A model generated the notes under the pieces. That model was not told the DNA's origin. It saw only the letters and a program-made list of their open reading frames with translations, and did no database searches. 47,332 nucleotides of DNA, taken from contig DEJJ01000015.1 of assembly GCA_002353285.1 (NCBI GenBank), positions 1,688 to 49,019 on the forward strand. Direction: 5' to 3'. Shown here piece by piece: positions 32,252 through 42,300 of this stretch. Position numbers and translations under genes: made by a program. How positions within the stretch are numbered: the stretch's first letter is position 1; every line of letters starts with the position of its first letter. The stretch is from Porphyromonadaceae bacterium UBA2751 (GTDB lineage Bacteria; Bacteroidota; Bacteroidia; Bacteroidales; Muribaculaceae).

Positions 32252-34021
32252 ATGAAAATGAAAAAGTATGCCGTGTTATTGATGCTGTCGATGACGGCAC
32301 TGCTGTGGTCATCATGCGTCTTTAAAATTGGGAAAGATGATGAACCCGATCCTCCTGAACAAGAGTATGAACAGCCAGTGACCCACGTCTACAGTGACGA
32401 CTCTTCCACCGAAGCCATCGTGAAAGAAGTGCGCGCCGACGGCACAGTGGTTCTAGATGCTGCTACAGCCAAGGAAATTCCCCAAGTGGGCGAGATTATC
32501 GTCTCGGGCGTGACCGATGCGGCCCCCGAGGGCTTTCTCTACCATGTTGAGAGCGTGCAACAGAGCGGCGGCAACGTGACAATCAAGACTTCGCCTGCTA
32601 CACTCAACGAGGTGCTGCCCGATGCCAGCTTCGAGCAGCCACTTCAGTTCAGCCTCGCCGACGATGAGGAGAATGCCACCCTCAATCAACCTAAATCCAA
32701 CGGCATCAGACCTAGGGGAGATTTTGACCTTCTCGACTGGACAGTAAAGCTGTCATTCAAGAAAGAGCTCGGTGACAAGGTCGTGATCTCTGATTGGCTT
32801 GAGAAAAGTCAATATATAAGTGTTGATGGCTCGCTTAAATTGAAACTTGGCGGCTCATTCATCTGGGACTGCAAGAACGGATGGCCCTATAGGTGCGGAT
32901 TCACCCTTGATGGTTCAACATCAGCCCAAGTTACAGTTGAGGCTGCTGTTAAAGTTGAGCCTAAAGATGTGGAGAAATACAGGTTTAAGTTGCCCAAAGA
33001 GACTAAGCTGAAACCCATCGCTTTCACAATTCTAGGAGTACCCGTTGTGATTGTCCCCACGGTGCAATATTATGTGGGCATCTTGTCCTCGAGCGGCAAG
33101 GCTTATATCAAGTTTAAACCCCTTGATTTCGAGACACTCGGTTTTGACTCTAGGCTAATATGGTGCCGTGATGCCATCTACAGCAACAAGCATTGGGATT
33201 ATGGATTCACGCCCAAGAGCGATTTTGTGTCAAAGAGTGCCAAGGACCTTCTCGTTGATGCCTTAAATGCCGATGTGGGCCTCACTGGTGAGGTGAAATT
33301 CTTTGTGGGTCCCTACCTGCGTTTAAAATTATATAACGCTGATAATGTTTCGTTGGCCACAGCTATTTCGCCTTACATGAAGACAAAGGGCGAGCTCGCC
33401 GTGAAATATCAGGCATCCGCTCTTGATTTTAGTGTTGATGACATCGAGATTAAGGATAACCTTTCGCTTTCTCTTGGTTTAGCGGTGCCTATGGAGGGAA
33501 AACTGCAGTTCAATATCTTAGGCCAAAAGATTGGAGGCACTTTGTCAGAAGACTTGAACATTATCGAGAAACCATTGATTGAGGGAGCTACGCTCTTTCC
33601 AGTGTTCAACGATTTCGTCATGTCTCCTGAAGATGACGTGAAGAACAGTCCTTTTGTTCATGTTAAGGCCAAGAAAGGCTCCACCCTTTTATCGATATTC
33701 AGTTCTTTTGAGACTGACTATGGCTTCTGCTATGCGCAGATTAAAAAGGATTATAACGGGAATGAGTTGCCGCGTGAATGGAAATATATCTCATTGAAAT
33801 CCAATTATCCTGCCACTAGTGTCGAGTACAAGATTGAGGCCGACATTCCCACAAGCAATCTGGTGGAGAACGCGACTTATGATGTGCGCCCCTACTGGAC
33901 TATGAAGATGGGCTCGTTCTCCCGCATCTGGAAACGCAAGGGCGGCAAGTTCAAGACTGGTGGCGCGACTTCCAATGGTAACGGTGCTGTGGTTCCCGAT
34001 GTTCCAGGTCTTCAATTGTAA
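32252..34021 (+). CDS. large surface lipoprotein of unknown function
   Basis: Start taken at the ATG at 32252 (MKMKKYAVLL); a TTG at 32240 could add four residues. The 589-aa product has a lipoprotein signal ending LLWSSC, followed by a stretch of Asp/Glu/Pro (KIGKDDEPDPPEQEYEQP) as in surface lipoproteins with an acidic export signal. Residues 45-150 form a first domain (VKEVRADGTVVLDAATAKEI). A second large domain (about 150-440) and a last domain (about 450-560) of strands follow. A Gly/Asn-rich tail with GGKFKTGGATSNGN ends it. I recognise no family. Following gene is 21 bp on. Confidence 0.7.
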   Translation: MKMKKYAVLLMLSMTALLWSSCVFKIGKDDEPDPPEQEYEQPVTHVYSDDSSTEAIVKEVRADGTVVLDAATAKEIPQVGEIIVSGVTDAAPEGFLYHVESVQQSGGNVTIKTSPATLNEVLPDASFEQPLQFSLADDEENATLNQPKSNGIRPRGDFDLLDWTVKLSFKKELGDKVVISDWLEKSQYISVDGSLKLKLGGSFIWDCKNGWPYRCGFTLDGSTSAQVTVEAAVKVEPKDVEKYRFKLPKETKLKPIAFTILGVPVVIVPTVQYYVGILSSSGKAYIKFKPLDFETLGFDSRLIWCRDAIYSNKHWDYGFTPKSDFVSKSAKDLLVDALNADVGLTGEVKFFVGPYLRLKLYNADNVSLATAISPYMKTKGELAVKYQASALDFSVDDIEIKDNLSLSLGLAVPMEGKLQFNILGQKIGGTLSEDLNIIEKPLIEGATLFPVFNDFVMSPEDDVKNSPFVHVKAKKGSTLLSIFSSFETDYGFCYAQIKKDYNGNELPREWKYISLKSNYPATSVEYKIEADIPTSNLVENATYDVRPYWTMKMGSFSRIWKRKGGKFKTGGATSNGNGAVVPDVPGLQL

Positions 34022-34042
34022 AACCCTAAAAACGACAAAGAC

Positions 34043-35596
34043 ATGAAAAAGAACAAAATCAACAATATATTCATAATGTGCGGCATCGCTGTGCTGATGC
34101 TGCTGGGAGCCTGTGCCGACGACGACAGGCTCATGGGTGGCAACGGTGAGATTGTGGTCACCGCCATTATGCCAAGCGATGGAACCACTCCAAGCCATGG
34201 CACACTCAAGGGCGTGGCTGTGTCGAGCGACGATAACACACTCAATCTCATCACCAAATGGAAAAGCGGTGATAAAATTCAAGTGTTTGTACGTCAAGAT
34301 AATAAGGTCTACAAGGTGAGTGAAGAGTCTGCCGTCTACAATATCAGCAGCGATGGCAAGACATGCTCGTTCAACTTCTCCCTGCCGTCGTCGGTCGACG
34401 GTTCATTGGTATATGACGTGATAGGCGTGACAGGAATCAGCGCTCAGGCTGCCGACAACGAAGTGATAGCCAGCAGCACAATGAAGCGCACCAACCTGGA
34501 CTCCAATGGTGAGGCCACCTCGCCCATGTGGTTCATTACGGCAAAGACTAACACTGCCACCAACTTCCAGGCAAAGTTCCAGCATCTAGGCACCTATGAG
34601 ATTCTTCATGTTACTAACAGCTCAAGCAGCGACCTTACCTTTCGCCACATGGGGTTTGACGTGAGCCAGCCGTGGTTCAAGTACCACGACAACACCGTCC
34701 TCAACAGCAGCTATAATCCTGCGGCTTCAAGCGCCGAGTCTGGCGACGTGGAGAGCCCTCCAATTCTAATCAAAGCCGGCAACACAGGCAAAATCCTGTC
34801 GTGGTACATGCCCAGCGGCAAACTGATGACCAACGCCAAGCTTTTATCCTTAATCAACGGCAAGAGCGTCACCTCGAGCAACACCAAGAGCTCGGCCCTG
34901 CCCATAGAGCGAGGCAAGGCCTACCACATGTACGCCACCTGGGACGGCAAGCAGCTCAAGTTCGACGACAACGAGCACGGAGCAGCTGAGCATGAATACG
35001 TCGACATGGGCCTGCCCAGCGGCACGCTTTGGGCCACAATGAACGTGGGCGCCAACAGTCCCGAGGAGTATGGCGACTACTTTGCCTGGGGCGAGACCAC
35101 GCCCAAGAGCGTGTATGACTGGAGTACTTACAAGTGGTGCAACGGCAGCTCCTACACCATGACCAAGTACTGCACCATTAGCAGTTACGGCTACAACGGC
35201 TTCACTGATAACAAGACCGAGCTTGACCCCGAGGACGATGCCGCCACCGCCAACTGGGGTCCAGAGTGGCGCATGCCGTCGTTAGATCAGATTAAAGAGT
35301 TGTTTAATGAATGTGACTGGCAGTGGATCACGAGAAACGGAGTGAACGGTTGCTTGGTGACAAGCAAGCACAATGGCGTGTCGTTGTTCTTGCCGGCTGC
35401 AGGTAATATTGCCTATTTCGGGCCTAACGAAGCCAGCACTGATGGCCTCTATTGGTCGTGCACGCTCAGCACCAGCTATCCTAACCACGCTCGCGCCCTA
35501 CACTTCGAGGATACAGGCCGCATTACTTGGAACTACCAATACTTCTCGCGATACAGCGGTCGAAGCGTGCGGGCCGTGCGCGTCTCCCAGAATTAG
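34043..35596 (+). CDS. fimbrillin-like/FISUMP chimeric lipoprotein
   Basis: A 517-aa lipoprotein (signal ending LMLLGAC, C15). Residues 30-300 look like a fimbrillin family (Mfa-like) domain: IVVTAIMPSDGTTPSHGTL, WKSGDKIQVF and a later KLMTNAKLLSLINGKSV. Residues 314-515 are a FISUMP (Fibrobacter succinogenes major paralogous) domain starting HEYVDMGLPSGTLWATMNVG and ending RYSGRSVRAVRVS. The junction lies at EHGAAEHEYVD. FISUMP domains recur in surface proteins of this phylum; the fold is known as carbohydrate or protein binding but the function here is not established. The preceding gene is 21 bp upstream and in the same operon. Confidence 0.8.
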   Translation: MKKNKINNIFIMCGIAVLMLLGACADDDRLMGGNGEIVVTAIMPSDGTTPSHGTLKGVAVSSDDNTLNLITKWKSGDKIQVFVRQDNKVYKVSEESAVYNISSDGKTCSFNFSLPSSVDGSLVYDVIGVTGISAQAADNEVIASSTMKRTNLDSNGEATSPMWFITAKTNTATNFQAKFQHLGTYEILHVTNSSSSDLTFRHMGFDVSQPWFKYHDNTVLNSSYNPAASSAESGDVESPPILIKAGNTGKILSWYMPSGKLMTNAKLLSLINGKSVTSSNTKSSALPIERGKAYHMYATWDGKQLKFDDNEHGAAEHEYVDMGLPSGTLWATMNVGANSPEEYGDYFAWGETTPKSVYDWSTYKWCNGSSYTMTKYCTISSYGYNGFTDNKTELDPEDDAATANWGPEWRMPSLDQIKELFNECDWQWITRNGVNGCLVTSKHNGVSLFLPAAGNIAYFGPNEASTDGLYWSCTLSTSYPNHARALHFEDTGRITWNYQYFSRYSGRSVRAVRVSQN

Positions 35597-35624
35597 CACA
35601 ATCCGAGATGATAAGGCAGCAACA

Positions 35625-35664
35625 ATTAGGGACAATTGGTTCCATTGAGCCAATTGTCCCTAAT
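35625..35664. repeat. palindromic repeat, copy B
   Basis: ATTAGGGACAATTGG (35625-35639) pairs with CCAATTGTCCCTAAT (35650-35664). Apart from two compensated changes it resembles copy A at 30623-30664, including the loop end GAGC. It lies between the convergent FISUMP gene and feoB and may act as a terminator for both, though without a U-tract. Confidence 0.75.
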
Positions 35665-35706
35665 CTATAAGAAAACACTGTTTTTGTCCGTAATTGTCTT
35701 CAACAA

Positions 35707-38241
35707 CTATATAAGCGAGCCTATCTGGAAGACTAGTGTTGATACTATCCAAGCGACGGCAGTTGTGTAGAGGGCGGCGAATAAAGCCCACTTCCAGCTG
35801 CCAGTTTCACCTTTAATGGCAGCTATTGTCGCTATACATGGGAAGTAGAGCAGCACAAAGAGCAGGAAGCTGAAGGCTGCCAGGGGCGTGATGCCGTCGG
35901 CTGTCATCTTGGCATTGAGCGAGTTGTACTTGACGGTGTCGTCGCTCACGCTCTCATCGTCGGCAAAGCTGTCGTCATTGCTGTAGATTACTCCCAGGGT
36001 AGATGCCACAATCTCCTTGGCACCAACGCCTGCCAGCAGGCCTACGTCGAGCTTCCAGTCAAAGCCGTTGGGTGTGAACACTGGCTCAATAGTCTTGCCT
36101 ATCATTCCCAGGTAGCTGTGCTCTTGTTGCTCCTGGCTGGTGCTGTAAGCGTCGTGGTTGGGGTAGTAGCCCAGGAACCACACAATGATAGAGGCAACCA
36201 GGATGATGCCTCCCATCTTCTTGAGGTACTGCTTGCCTTTCGACCAGGTGTGGCGCCAGATGGCCTTGGCCGTTGGGAAACGATAGGGTGGCAGCTCCAT
36301 CACAAATGGAGTGTCATCGTTCTTGATGAGAAAGCGCTTGAGCACGCGGCTCATGACGATGGCCACCACAATGCCTATGGCATAGAGCGAGAGCATGATT
36401 AGGCTTTGGTAACTGGCGAAGAATGCGCCTATTATCATGATGTAGATGGGCAGGCGGGCCGAGCAACTCATGAATGGCAGCACCAGCATGGTGATGAGGC
36501 GGCTGTTGCGGCTCTCGATGGTGCGCGTTGCCATGATGGCTGGCACATTGCACCCAAAGCCCATAATCATGGGAATGAACGACTTTCCATGCAGCCCCAT
36601 GCCGTGCATGAGCTTGTCCATGATGAATGCCGCTCGCGACATGTAGCCCGAGTCTTCCATTATCGAGATGAAGAAGTACAGAATGAGAATCTGCGGCAAG
36701 AACACGATTACCGAGCCCACGCCGCCAATGATGCCATCGGCCACCATCGCCTTGAGTGGACCGTCGGGCATATTGTTGTTGACAAGGTCTTTTAGCCATT
36801 CCACTCCCATGTCAATCCAGTCCATCGGGTATTGGCCCACTGTGAATGTGACCCAGAACATCAGCCACAGGAACACGAAGAATAGCGGAAATCCCAGCCA
36901 TCGGTTGGTCACAATGTTGTCGAGCCGCTTGGTGATGTGGTGGGCGTTAGGATTGTTGCCCTCGACATAGCTTTCCTTGAGGGCACCATTGATAAAGCCA
37001 TACTTGGCATTCATGATGGCAGTCTCGCTGTCTTCGTTGGTGCTTATGTTGATGATTCTCGTCTGCTCATCACGCTTGGCAATGATGGCCTTGCCGTTGG
37101 GCAGTGCCAGTGCAATCTTCTCGGCCTCACTGTCGTTCTCGAGCAGCTTGATGGCAAGATAACGCAGTGAGTAGCGATGACGTATGTGCGAGTTCTTCTC
37201 AAGCTCGTGCCTCACCACTGTGATTGCTTCCTCAATGTCGGGGCCATGATTGATGTGAATGTGGCGGAACACGTTGTTCTTCACCTTGCCACCGGCGGCA
37301 AAATCCTCTTCGTGGTCGTCCTTGATGTCCTTGCCGTACTCTCGGTGCCAATTCTGAATTTCGGCGGCAATCTCGGGATTGATGTTGCCATGCTCGTCGA
37401 TGTAGTCGATGCCTTCGTACAGGTTGATGATGATGTGAAACAGCAGGTCAACGCCCTTGCCCGTCTTGAACACTGTGGGAATCATGGGCACGCCAAAGAG
37501 CTGACCCAGCTTGCTCGAGTCGAGCTTGTCGCCCTTGCGCTCCAGGTCGTCATACATGTTGAGGGCACACACCATGCGCAGGTTCATGTCGATGAGTTGT
37601 GTGGTGAGGTACAGGTTGCGCTCAAGGTTGCTCGAGTCAATCACGTTGATCACCACATCGGGGGTCTTCTCAATAATCTGCTTGCGAACATAGAGCTCCT
37701 CGGGGCTATAGGCGGTGAGCGAGTAGGTGCCAGGCAGGTCCACGAGGTTGAAGGTGTAGCCCTCAAACTCGCATTTGCCCTCCTTGGCATCGACTGTGAC
37801 GCCGCTGTAGTTGCCCACGTGCTCGGTGGCGCCGCTGGCAAAGTTGAATAGCGACGTCTTCCCGCAGTTGGGGTTACCCACAAGGGCAACGTTGATGGTG
37901 CGGCGCTTCTTCGTGGCCAGCTCTTTCAGGTTGCTGCTGGATTGCTTCACTTCCACCATCTCGCTGCTGCCAGGCATGATTGCAACCTCGTCGTGATTGC
38001 TTGTGGCGGCAGCTTCTTCCTCGCTCACAACCTCAATCATGGCGGCCTCGTCGTGCCTGAGCGACAGCTCGTAGCCCATAATTCTATATTTCACAGGGTC
38101 TTGGAGTGGTGCATTGAGTATCGATTCCACGGTCTTGCCCTTGATGAAGCCCATCTCGATGATGCGCTTGCGGAATCCGCCGTGGCCCATCACTTTCACC
38201 ACAACTCCTTTTTCGCCCGTTTTAAGTTCAGATAGTAGCAT
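35707..38241 (-). CDS. feoB: FeoA-FeoB fusion, ferrous iron transporter
   Basis: Start taken at 38241 (MLLSELKTGE), giving 844 aa; the longer reading to 38271 adds ten residues before the conserved FeoA start. Residues 1-75 are a FeoA-like SH3 domain (VVKVMGHGGFRKRIIEMGFI). A linker leads to the FeoB G-domain with G1 GNPNCGKTS (122-130), G3 DLPG and G4 NMYD; the ferrous-transport membrane region with Gate motifs follows (FVFLWLMFWVTF, MIMGFGCNVPAIMATRT, LPFMSCSARLPIY with conserved cysteines). About ten membrane helices end with LVFQIGSLI. It imports Fe(II) from the periplasm. Fusion of FeoA to FeoB is common in Bacteroidetes. Confidence 0.96.
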   Translation of the reverse strand: MLLSELKTGEKGVVVKVMGHGGFRKRIIEMGFIKGKTVESILNAPLQDPVKYRIMGYELSLRHDEAAMIEVVSEEEAAATSNHDEVAIMPGSSEMVEVKQSSSNLKELATKKRRTINVALVGNPNCGKTSLFNFASGATEHVGNYSGVTVDAKEGKCEFEGYTFNLVDLPGTYSLTAYSPEELYVRKQIIEKTPDVVINVIDSSNLERNLYLTTQLIDMNLRMVCALNMYDDLERKGDKLDSSKLGQLFGVPMIPTVFKTGKGVDLLFHIIINLYEGIDYIDEHGNINPEIAAEIQNWHREYGKDIKDDHEEDFAAGGKVKNNVFRHIHINHGPDIEEAITVVRHELEKNSHIRHRYSLRYLAIKLLENDSEAEKIALALPNGKAIIAKRDEQTRIINISTNEDSETAIMNAKYGFINGALKESYVEGNNPNAHHITKRLDNIVTNRWLGFPLFFVFLWLMFWVTFTVGQYPMDWIDMGVEWLKDLVNNNMPDGPLKAMVADGIIGGVGSVIVFLPQILILYFFISIMEDSGYMSRAAFIMDKLMHGMGLHGKSFIPMIMGFGCNVPAIMATRTIESRNSRLITMLVLPFMSCSARLPIYIMIIGAFFASYQSLIMLSLYAIGIVVAIVMSRVLKRFLIKNDDTPFVMELPPYRFPTAKAIWRHTWSKGKQYLKKMGGIILVASIIVWFLGYYPNHDAYSTSQEQQEHSYLGMIGKTIEPVFTPNGFDWKLDVGLLAGVGAKEIVASTLGVIYSNDDSFADDESVSDDTVKYNSLNAKMTADGITPLAAFSFLLFVLLYFPCIATIAAIKGETGSWKWALFAALYTTAVAWIVSTLVFQIGSLI

Positions 38242-38268
38242 AAAGGATTTTCTTTTTAAAAGTCGTTG

Positions 38269-38299
38269 CAAATTTATTAATTTTCGCTGTCGTGGACAA
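38269..38299 (-). promoter_or_regulatory. promoter of feoB
   Basis: Minus strand TTG (38299-38297), 20 bp, TAAATTTG (38276-38269), followed by the start codon at 38241. Full consensus. Confidence 0.65.
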
Positions 38300-38599
38300 T
38301 CGCAACGATTAGGTAATTATTATAATAAAAATAACCTATAATAGTGAATTTCATTTTATCATCTTTTAATTCTATAAGCCTGCTCTAAGCAATGCTCTAT
38401 CAGCCTGACTCGCAGCGATGTGAGTGTGAATTTTAATCTGAAACCTTGCATTTATTATGACATTTAATGCTGATGGGACAATGTGTTGATAATAGGATTG
38501 TTACGCTATGTGACAAATTCTCGGTTATGTTTTGTAACCGCCAGCTCGCTAATTGGTCGCTAATTGTGGTGATTTGAGCATTTTTTGATAAACCGAGTT

Positions 38600-38630
38600 T
38601 TGTACACTTAAATTAAAATAATTACCTTTG
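38600..38630 (+). promoter_or_regulatory. promoter of ruvA-sprA
   Basis: TTG (38600-38602), 20 bp, TACCTTTG (38623-38630), ATG at 38677. Full consensus. Confidence 0.7.
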
Positions 38631-38676
38631 TGGTTTAAACTGTTTTTTAAGGCATTTTATCCTAAATATTTGGAGC

Positions 38677-39267
38677 ATGTACGACTATATTAGTGGAAAA
38701 ATTTCGGAGCTCAACCCAGCTTATGCCGTGCTCGACAATAGTGGCATGGGCTACATGATTAACATATCGTTGACCACCTATAACGAGGTGTCGAAGCGTT
38801 CACGCGACGAGGTGGCAAAACTCTATGTCTATGAGGCTATTAGAGAGGATGCGCATGTGCTTTTTGGCTTCGCTACAAAGCATGAGCGCGAACTCTTCAT
38901 GCTGCTAATCAGCGTCAGTGGAGTGGGGCCCAACACTGCTCGCATGATACTGTCGTCGCTATCGCCGGCCGACCTTGAGCAATGCATCGCAAGCGGCAAT
39001 GTATCACTACTGAAATCGGTAAAGGGAATTGGTGGAAAAACCGCCCAAAGAATATTAGTTGACCTGAAAGATAAAATAAAAGTGGCATCTGATACGTTAT
39101 TAGATAATGATAGCGCACCCAGCGCGGTCTACGATGAGGCTCTGGCGGCTTTGGTAATGCTCGGATTCTCGCAGCAAATGTCGCAAAAGGCTCTCAAGAA
39201 GCTGCTCAAGGACAGCCCAAACATCACCGTGGAGGAAGCTATCAAGAAGGCCCTGAAGATGATGTGA
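38677..39267 (+). CDS. ruvA: Holliday junction DNA helicase subunit RuvA
   Basis: Binds Holliday junctions as a tetramer and loads the RuvB motor for branch migration. The 196-aa protein has the N-terminal OB fold (MYDYISGKISELNPAYAVLD), two helix-hairpin-helix motifs (LLISVSGVGPNTARMILSSL and LLKSVKGIGGKTAQRILVDL), and a C-terminal RuvB-binding domain (AALVMLGFSQQMSQKALKKL). Full-length and normal. It is 43 bp upstream of sprA on the same strand and shares its promoter; the ruvA-sprA neighbourhood is known in other Bacteroidota. Confidence 0.98.
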   Translation: MYDYISGKISELNPAYAVLDNSGMGYMINISLTTYNEVSKRSRDEVAKLYVYEAIREDAHVLFGFATKHERELFMLLISVSGVGPNTARMILSSLSPADLEQCIASGNVSLLKSVKGIGGKTAQRILVDLKDKIKVASDTLLDNDSAPSAVYDEALAALVMLGFSQQMSQKALKKLLKDSPNITVEEAIKKALKMM

Positions 39268-39310
39268 CGCTGGCGTCGCTTGTCGGGAGGGGTGCTTTAA
39301 GTGATAATAA

Positions 39311-42300
39311 ATGTTGACGATGAATTTTTTTGATTCAGGAAATAGGAAAAAGACATTCACAACATTGTTGCTGAGCGTGATAATGATTGCGCTGGCAGCC
39401 AATGTTGCACATGCTCAATATAACACCTCCACGCTCAAGCCACCACCACCAGTGCCCGACAAGAGCACTGTCGACAAGGACAAGAAAAAGGACAACGTGA
39501 AGATGCGCTACCAGGTGCATCCCACGGTTCCCGAGAACTACGACGACCTCAAGGAGGGCGAGTATGCTGCCGACCTCAAGAATCCCAGCAATATCGTCAC
39601 CGAGGCCGAATATGACTATGAGACAGGGTGTTACATCATCCACACCAAGGTGGGCGACTACGACGTGGTCACTCCGTTCATCCTCACGGCCGACGAGTAC
39701 AACAATCTCACGCTGCGTGAGTCGATGATGCAATATTATCGCCAAAAGAATGCCGAAACAGCCGAGGAAAAGAAGAAAAATCCCTTCAATTTCCTCGACA
39801 TGCAGTTCGGCCTTGGACCGCTCGAGAAGGTCTTTGGCCCTGGCGGTGTGCAGCTCAAGACGCAGGGATCGGTGCAGATTAAGATGGGTGTCAAGACCAA
39901 CAAGACCGACAACCCTGCTTTGTCGATGAATGCTAAGCGCAAGACCTATTTCGATTTCGACCAGAAGATTCAGGCCACTATTCAAGCGTCGGTGGGCGAC
40001 AAGATGAAGTTTAACATGACCTACAACACCGATGCCACATTCGAGTTTGACAATCGTAACCTCAAGCTCGCCTACGAGGGTAAGGAGGACGAGATTATCA
40101 AGAATATCGAGGCTGGTAACGTGAGCATGACCACCGGGTCCCAACTCATTAGGGGTGGCTCGGCGCTCTTTGGTATTAAGACTAAACTGCAATTCGGGCG
40201 ACTCACTGCCACTGCTCTTGTTTCGCAACAAAACTCTGAATCGCAGACGGTTAACACGCGTGGTGGAGCTCAAACCACCGAGTTCTACATCACGGCCGAC
40301 AAGTATGACCAGAATCGACACTTCTTCCTCTCGCACTTCTTCCGCGACAACTACGACACCTGGACTTCTAAGCTCCCACTGGTGTCGAGCGGCATCAACA
40401 TCACCCGCATCGAGGTGTGGGTTACCAATAAGCGTGGCAACTTCAACGAGTCACGCAACATCATGGCTTTCATGGATGTGGCCGAGAACAAGCACATTGG
40501 CAACAGCCATTGGACTGCTACAACAAGCCAGCCTAACCCCACCAACACAAGCAACACTTTGCTCGACGAGATAAAGACCAACTACCCCGATGCACGCTAC
40601 ATCAGCCAGGCGGCCAATGCCTTGGCACCTCTTGGCGCCTACGACTTCGAGGGTGGTAAGGACTATGAGAAGATTGAGAGCGCACGCCTGTTGTCGTCAA
40701 ATGAGTACAGGCTTAACTCATCGCTTGGCTACATCTCACTCAACACGTCGCTGGCAAGCGACGAGGTGCTTGCCGTCGCCTATCAGTACACCTATATGGG
40801 AAAAACTTATCAGGTGGGTGAGTTCGCGAGCGATATTGCCTCAACCGAGCAGTCGCTCTACGTCAAGATGCTTAAGGGTACTACCATCAACACCCAGCTC
40901 CCCATGTGGGACCTGATGATGAAGAATGTCTACTCGCTGGGTGCCTATCAGGTGCAAAGCTCTAATTTTAGGCTCAATATCAAGTACTTGAACGATACCA
41001 CTGGCATTGAGCTGCCTTACATCAACGAGGGTAACATCGCGGGCGAGCAGCTGCTGCGGGTCATGAACCTCGACCGCCTCGACGCTAACAACAACTTCAA
41101 CCCCGATGGACGCTTCGACTTCATCGACGGCTACACCATCACCACCTCGGGTGGCAAGGTGATTTTCCCTGTTGTTGAGCCTTTCGGTTCGCACTTGCGC
41201 ATGAAGATTGGCAACGATGCCATTGCCGACAAGTACGTCTACGACGAACTCTACCGCATGCAGCTCACCGAGGCGCAGCAGGTGCAGGACAAGAACAAGT
41301 TCGTGCTCACTGGTGAGTACCAGTCAACCAATAAGAACACCATCAGCCTTAACGCAACCAATGTGCCGCGTGGCTCAGTAATCGTTACTGCTGGTGGAGT
41401 CACTCTTACCGAGAACAGCGACTACACCGTCGACTACACCATGGGTACCGTTACTATCACTAACCAGAGCATCATCGATGCGGGAACTAACATCAGCGTC
41501 TCGCTCGAGAACCAGTCCACGTTTAGCACTCAGCGCAAAACGTTGCTTGGACTCGACCTCGACTATGCTTTCAACGACGATTTCCACATCGGTGGTACGC
41601 TGATGCACTATGGCGAGAAGAACATTACCGAGAAGGTGGCCATTGGCAACGAGGTTGTCAACAACACCATCTGGGGCGCACGACTGTCCTATAAATCCAA
41701 CTTCATGTGGCTCACCAACTTGATTAACAAGATTCCAACTGTCAATGCCACGGCACCATCGTCGGTCAACATCAACGGTGAGTTTGCACAGCTGCTGCCG
41801 CACCAGTCGCGCACTGGTTCTAATGCAGGTAGCTCCTATATCGATGACTTCGAGTCAACGCAGACGGGCATCGACCTGCGCTCGCCTTATTCATGGTTCC
41901 TGGCCTCCACTCCTTACGACAACGCTAACGATGCGCTCTTCCCCGAGGCTGCCTCGTCCAACGATGTGAACTATGGCAAGAACCGCTCGTTGTTGTCGTG
42001 GTACTACATCGACCGACTCTTCACGCAGCGCAACTCATCCTATGTGCCTGGCTACATCAAGAACGACCTCGACCAGCTCTCCAACCCCTATGTGCGTGAG
42101 ATTCCTTACACCGAGGTGTTCCCAGGGCGTGAGCTCAACTATGGCGAGTCGTCGACTATTCAGACTCTCAACCTCTCGTTCTATCCTAAGGAGAGAGGAC
42201 CTTATAACCTCGACACCGACAATCTCGACCCAAGTGGCAACCTCCTCAATCCCGAGAAGCGATGGGGTGGTATCATGCGCAAGATTGATAACACCGACTT

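Larger units (their letters stand above)
38242..38676. other. 435-bp divergent intergenic region (feoB/ruvA)
   Basis: No gene seen. It contains the feoB promoter (38269-38299), the ruvA promoter (38600-38630), a perfect hairpin CGGTTA-N7-TAACCG (38522-38540), and a direct repeat TCGCTAATTG (38546-38555 and 38557-38566). No recognisable Fur box was found by eye. Confidence 0.6.

Noticed and set aside
38242..38676. Fur-regulated feoB operator
   Set aside because: No clear GATAATGATAATCATTATC-like palindrome was seen in the region.
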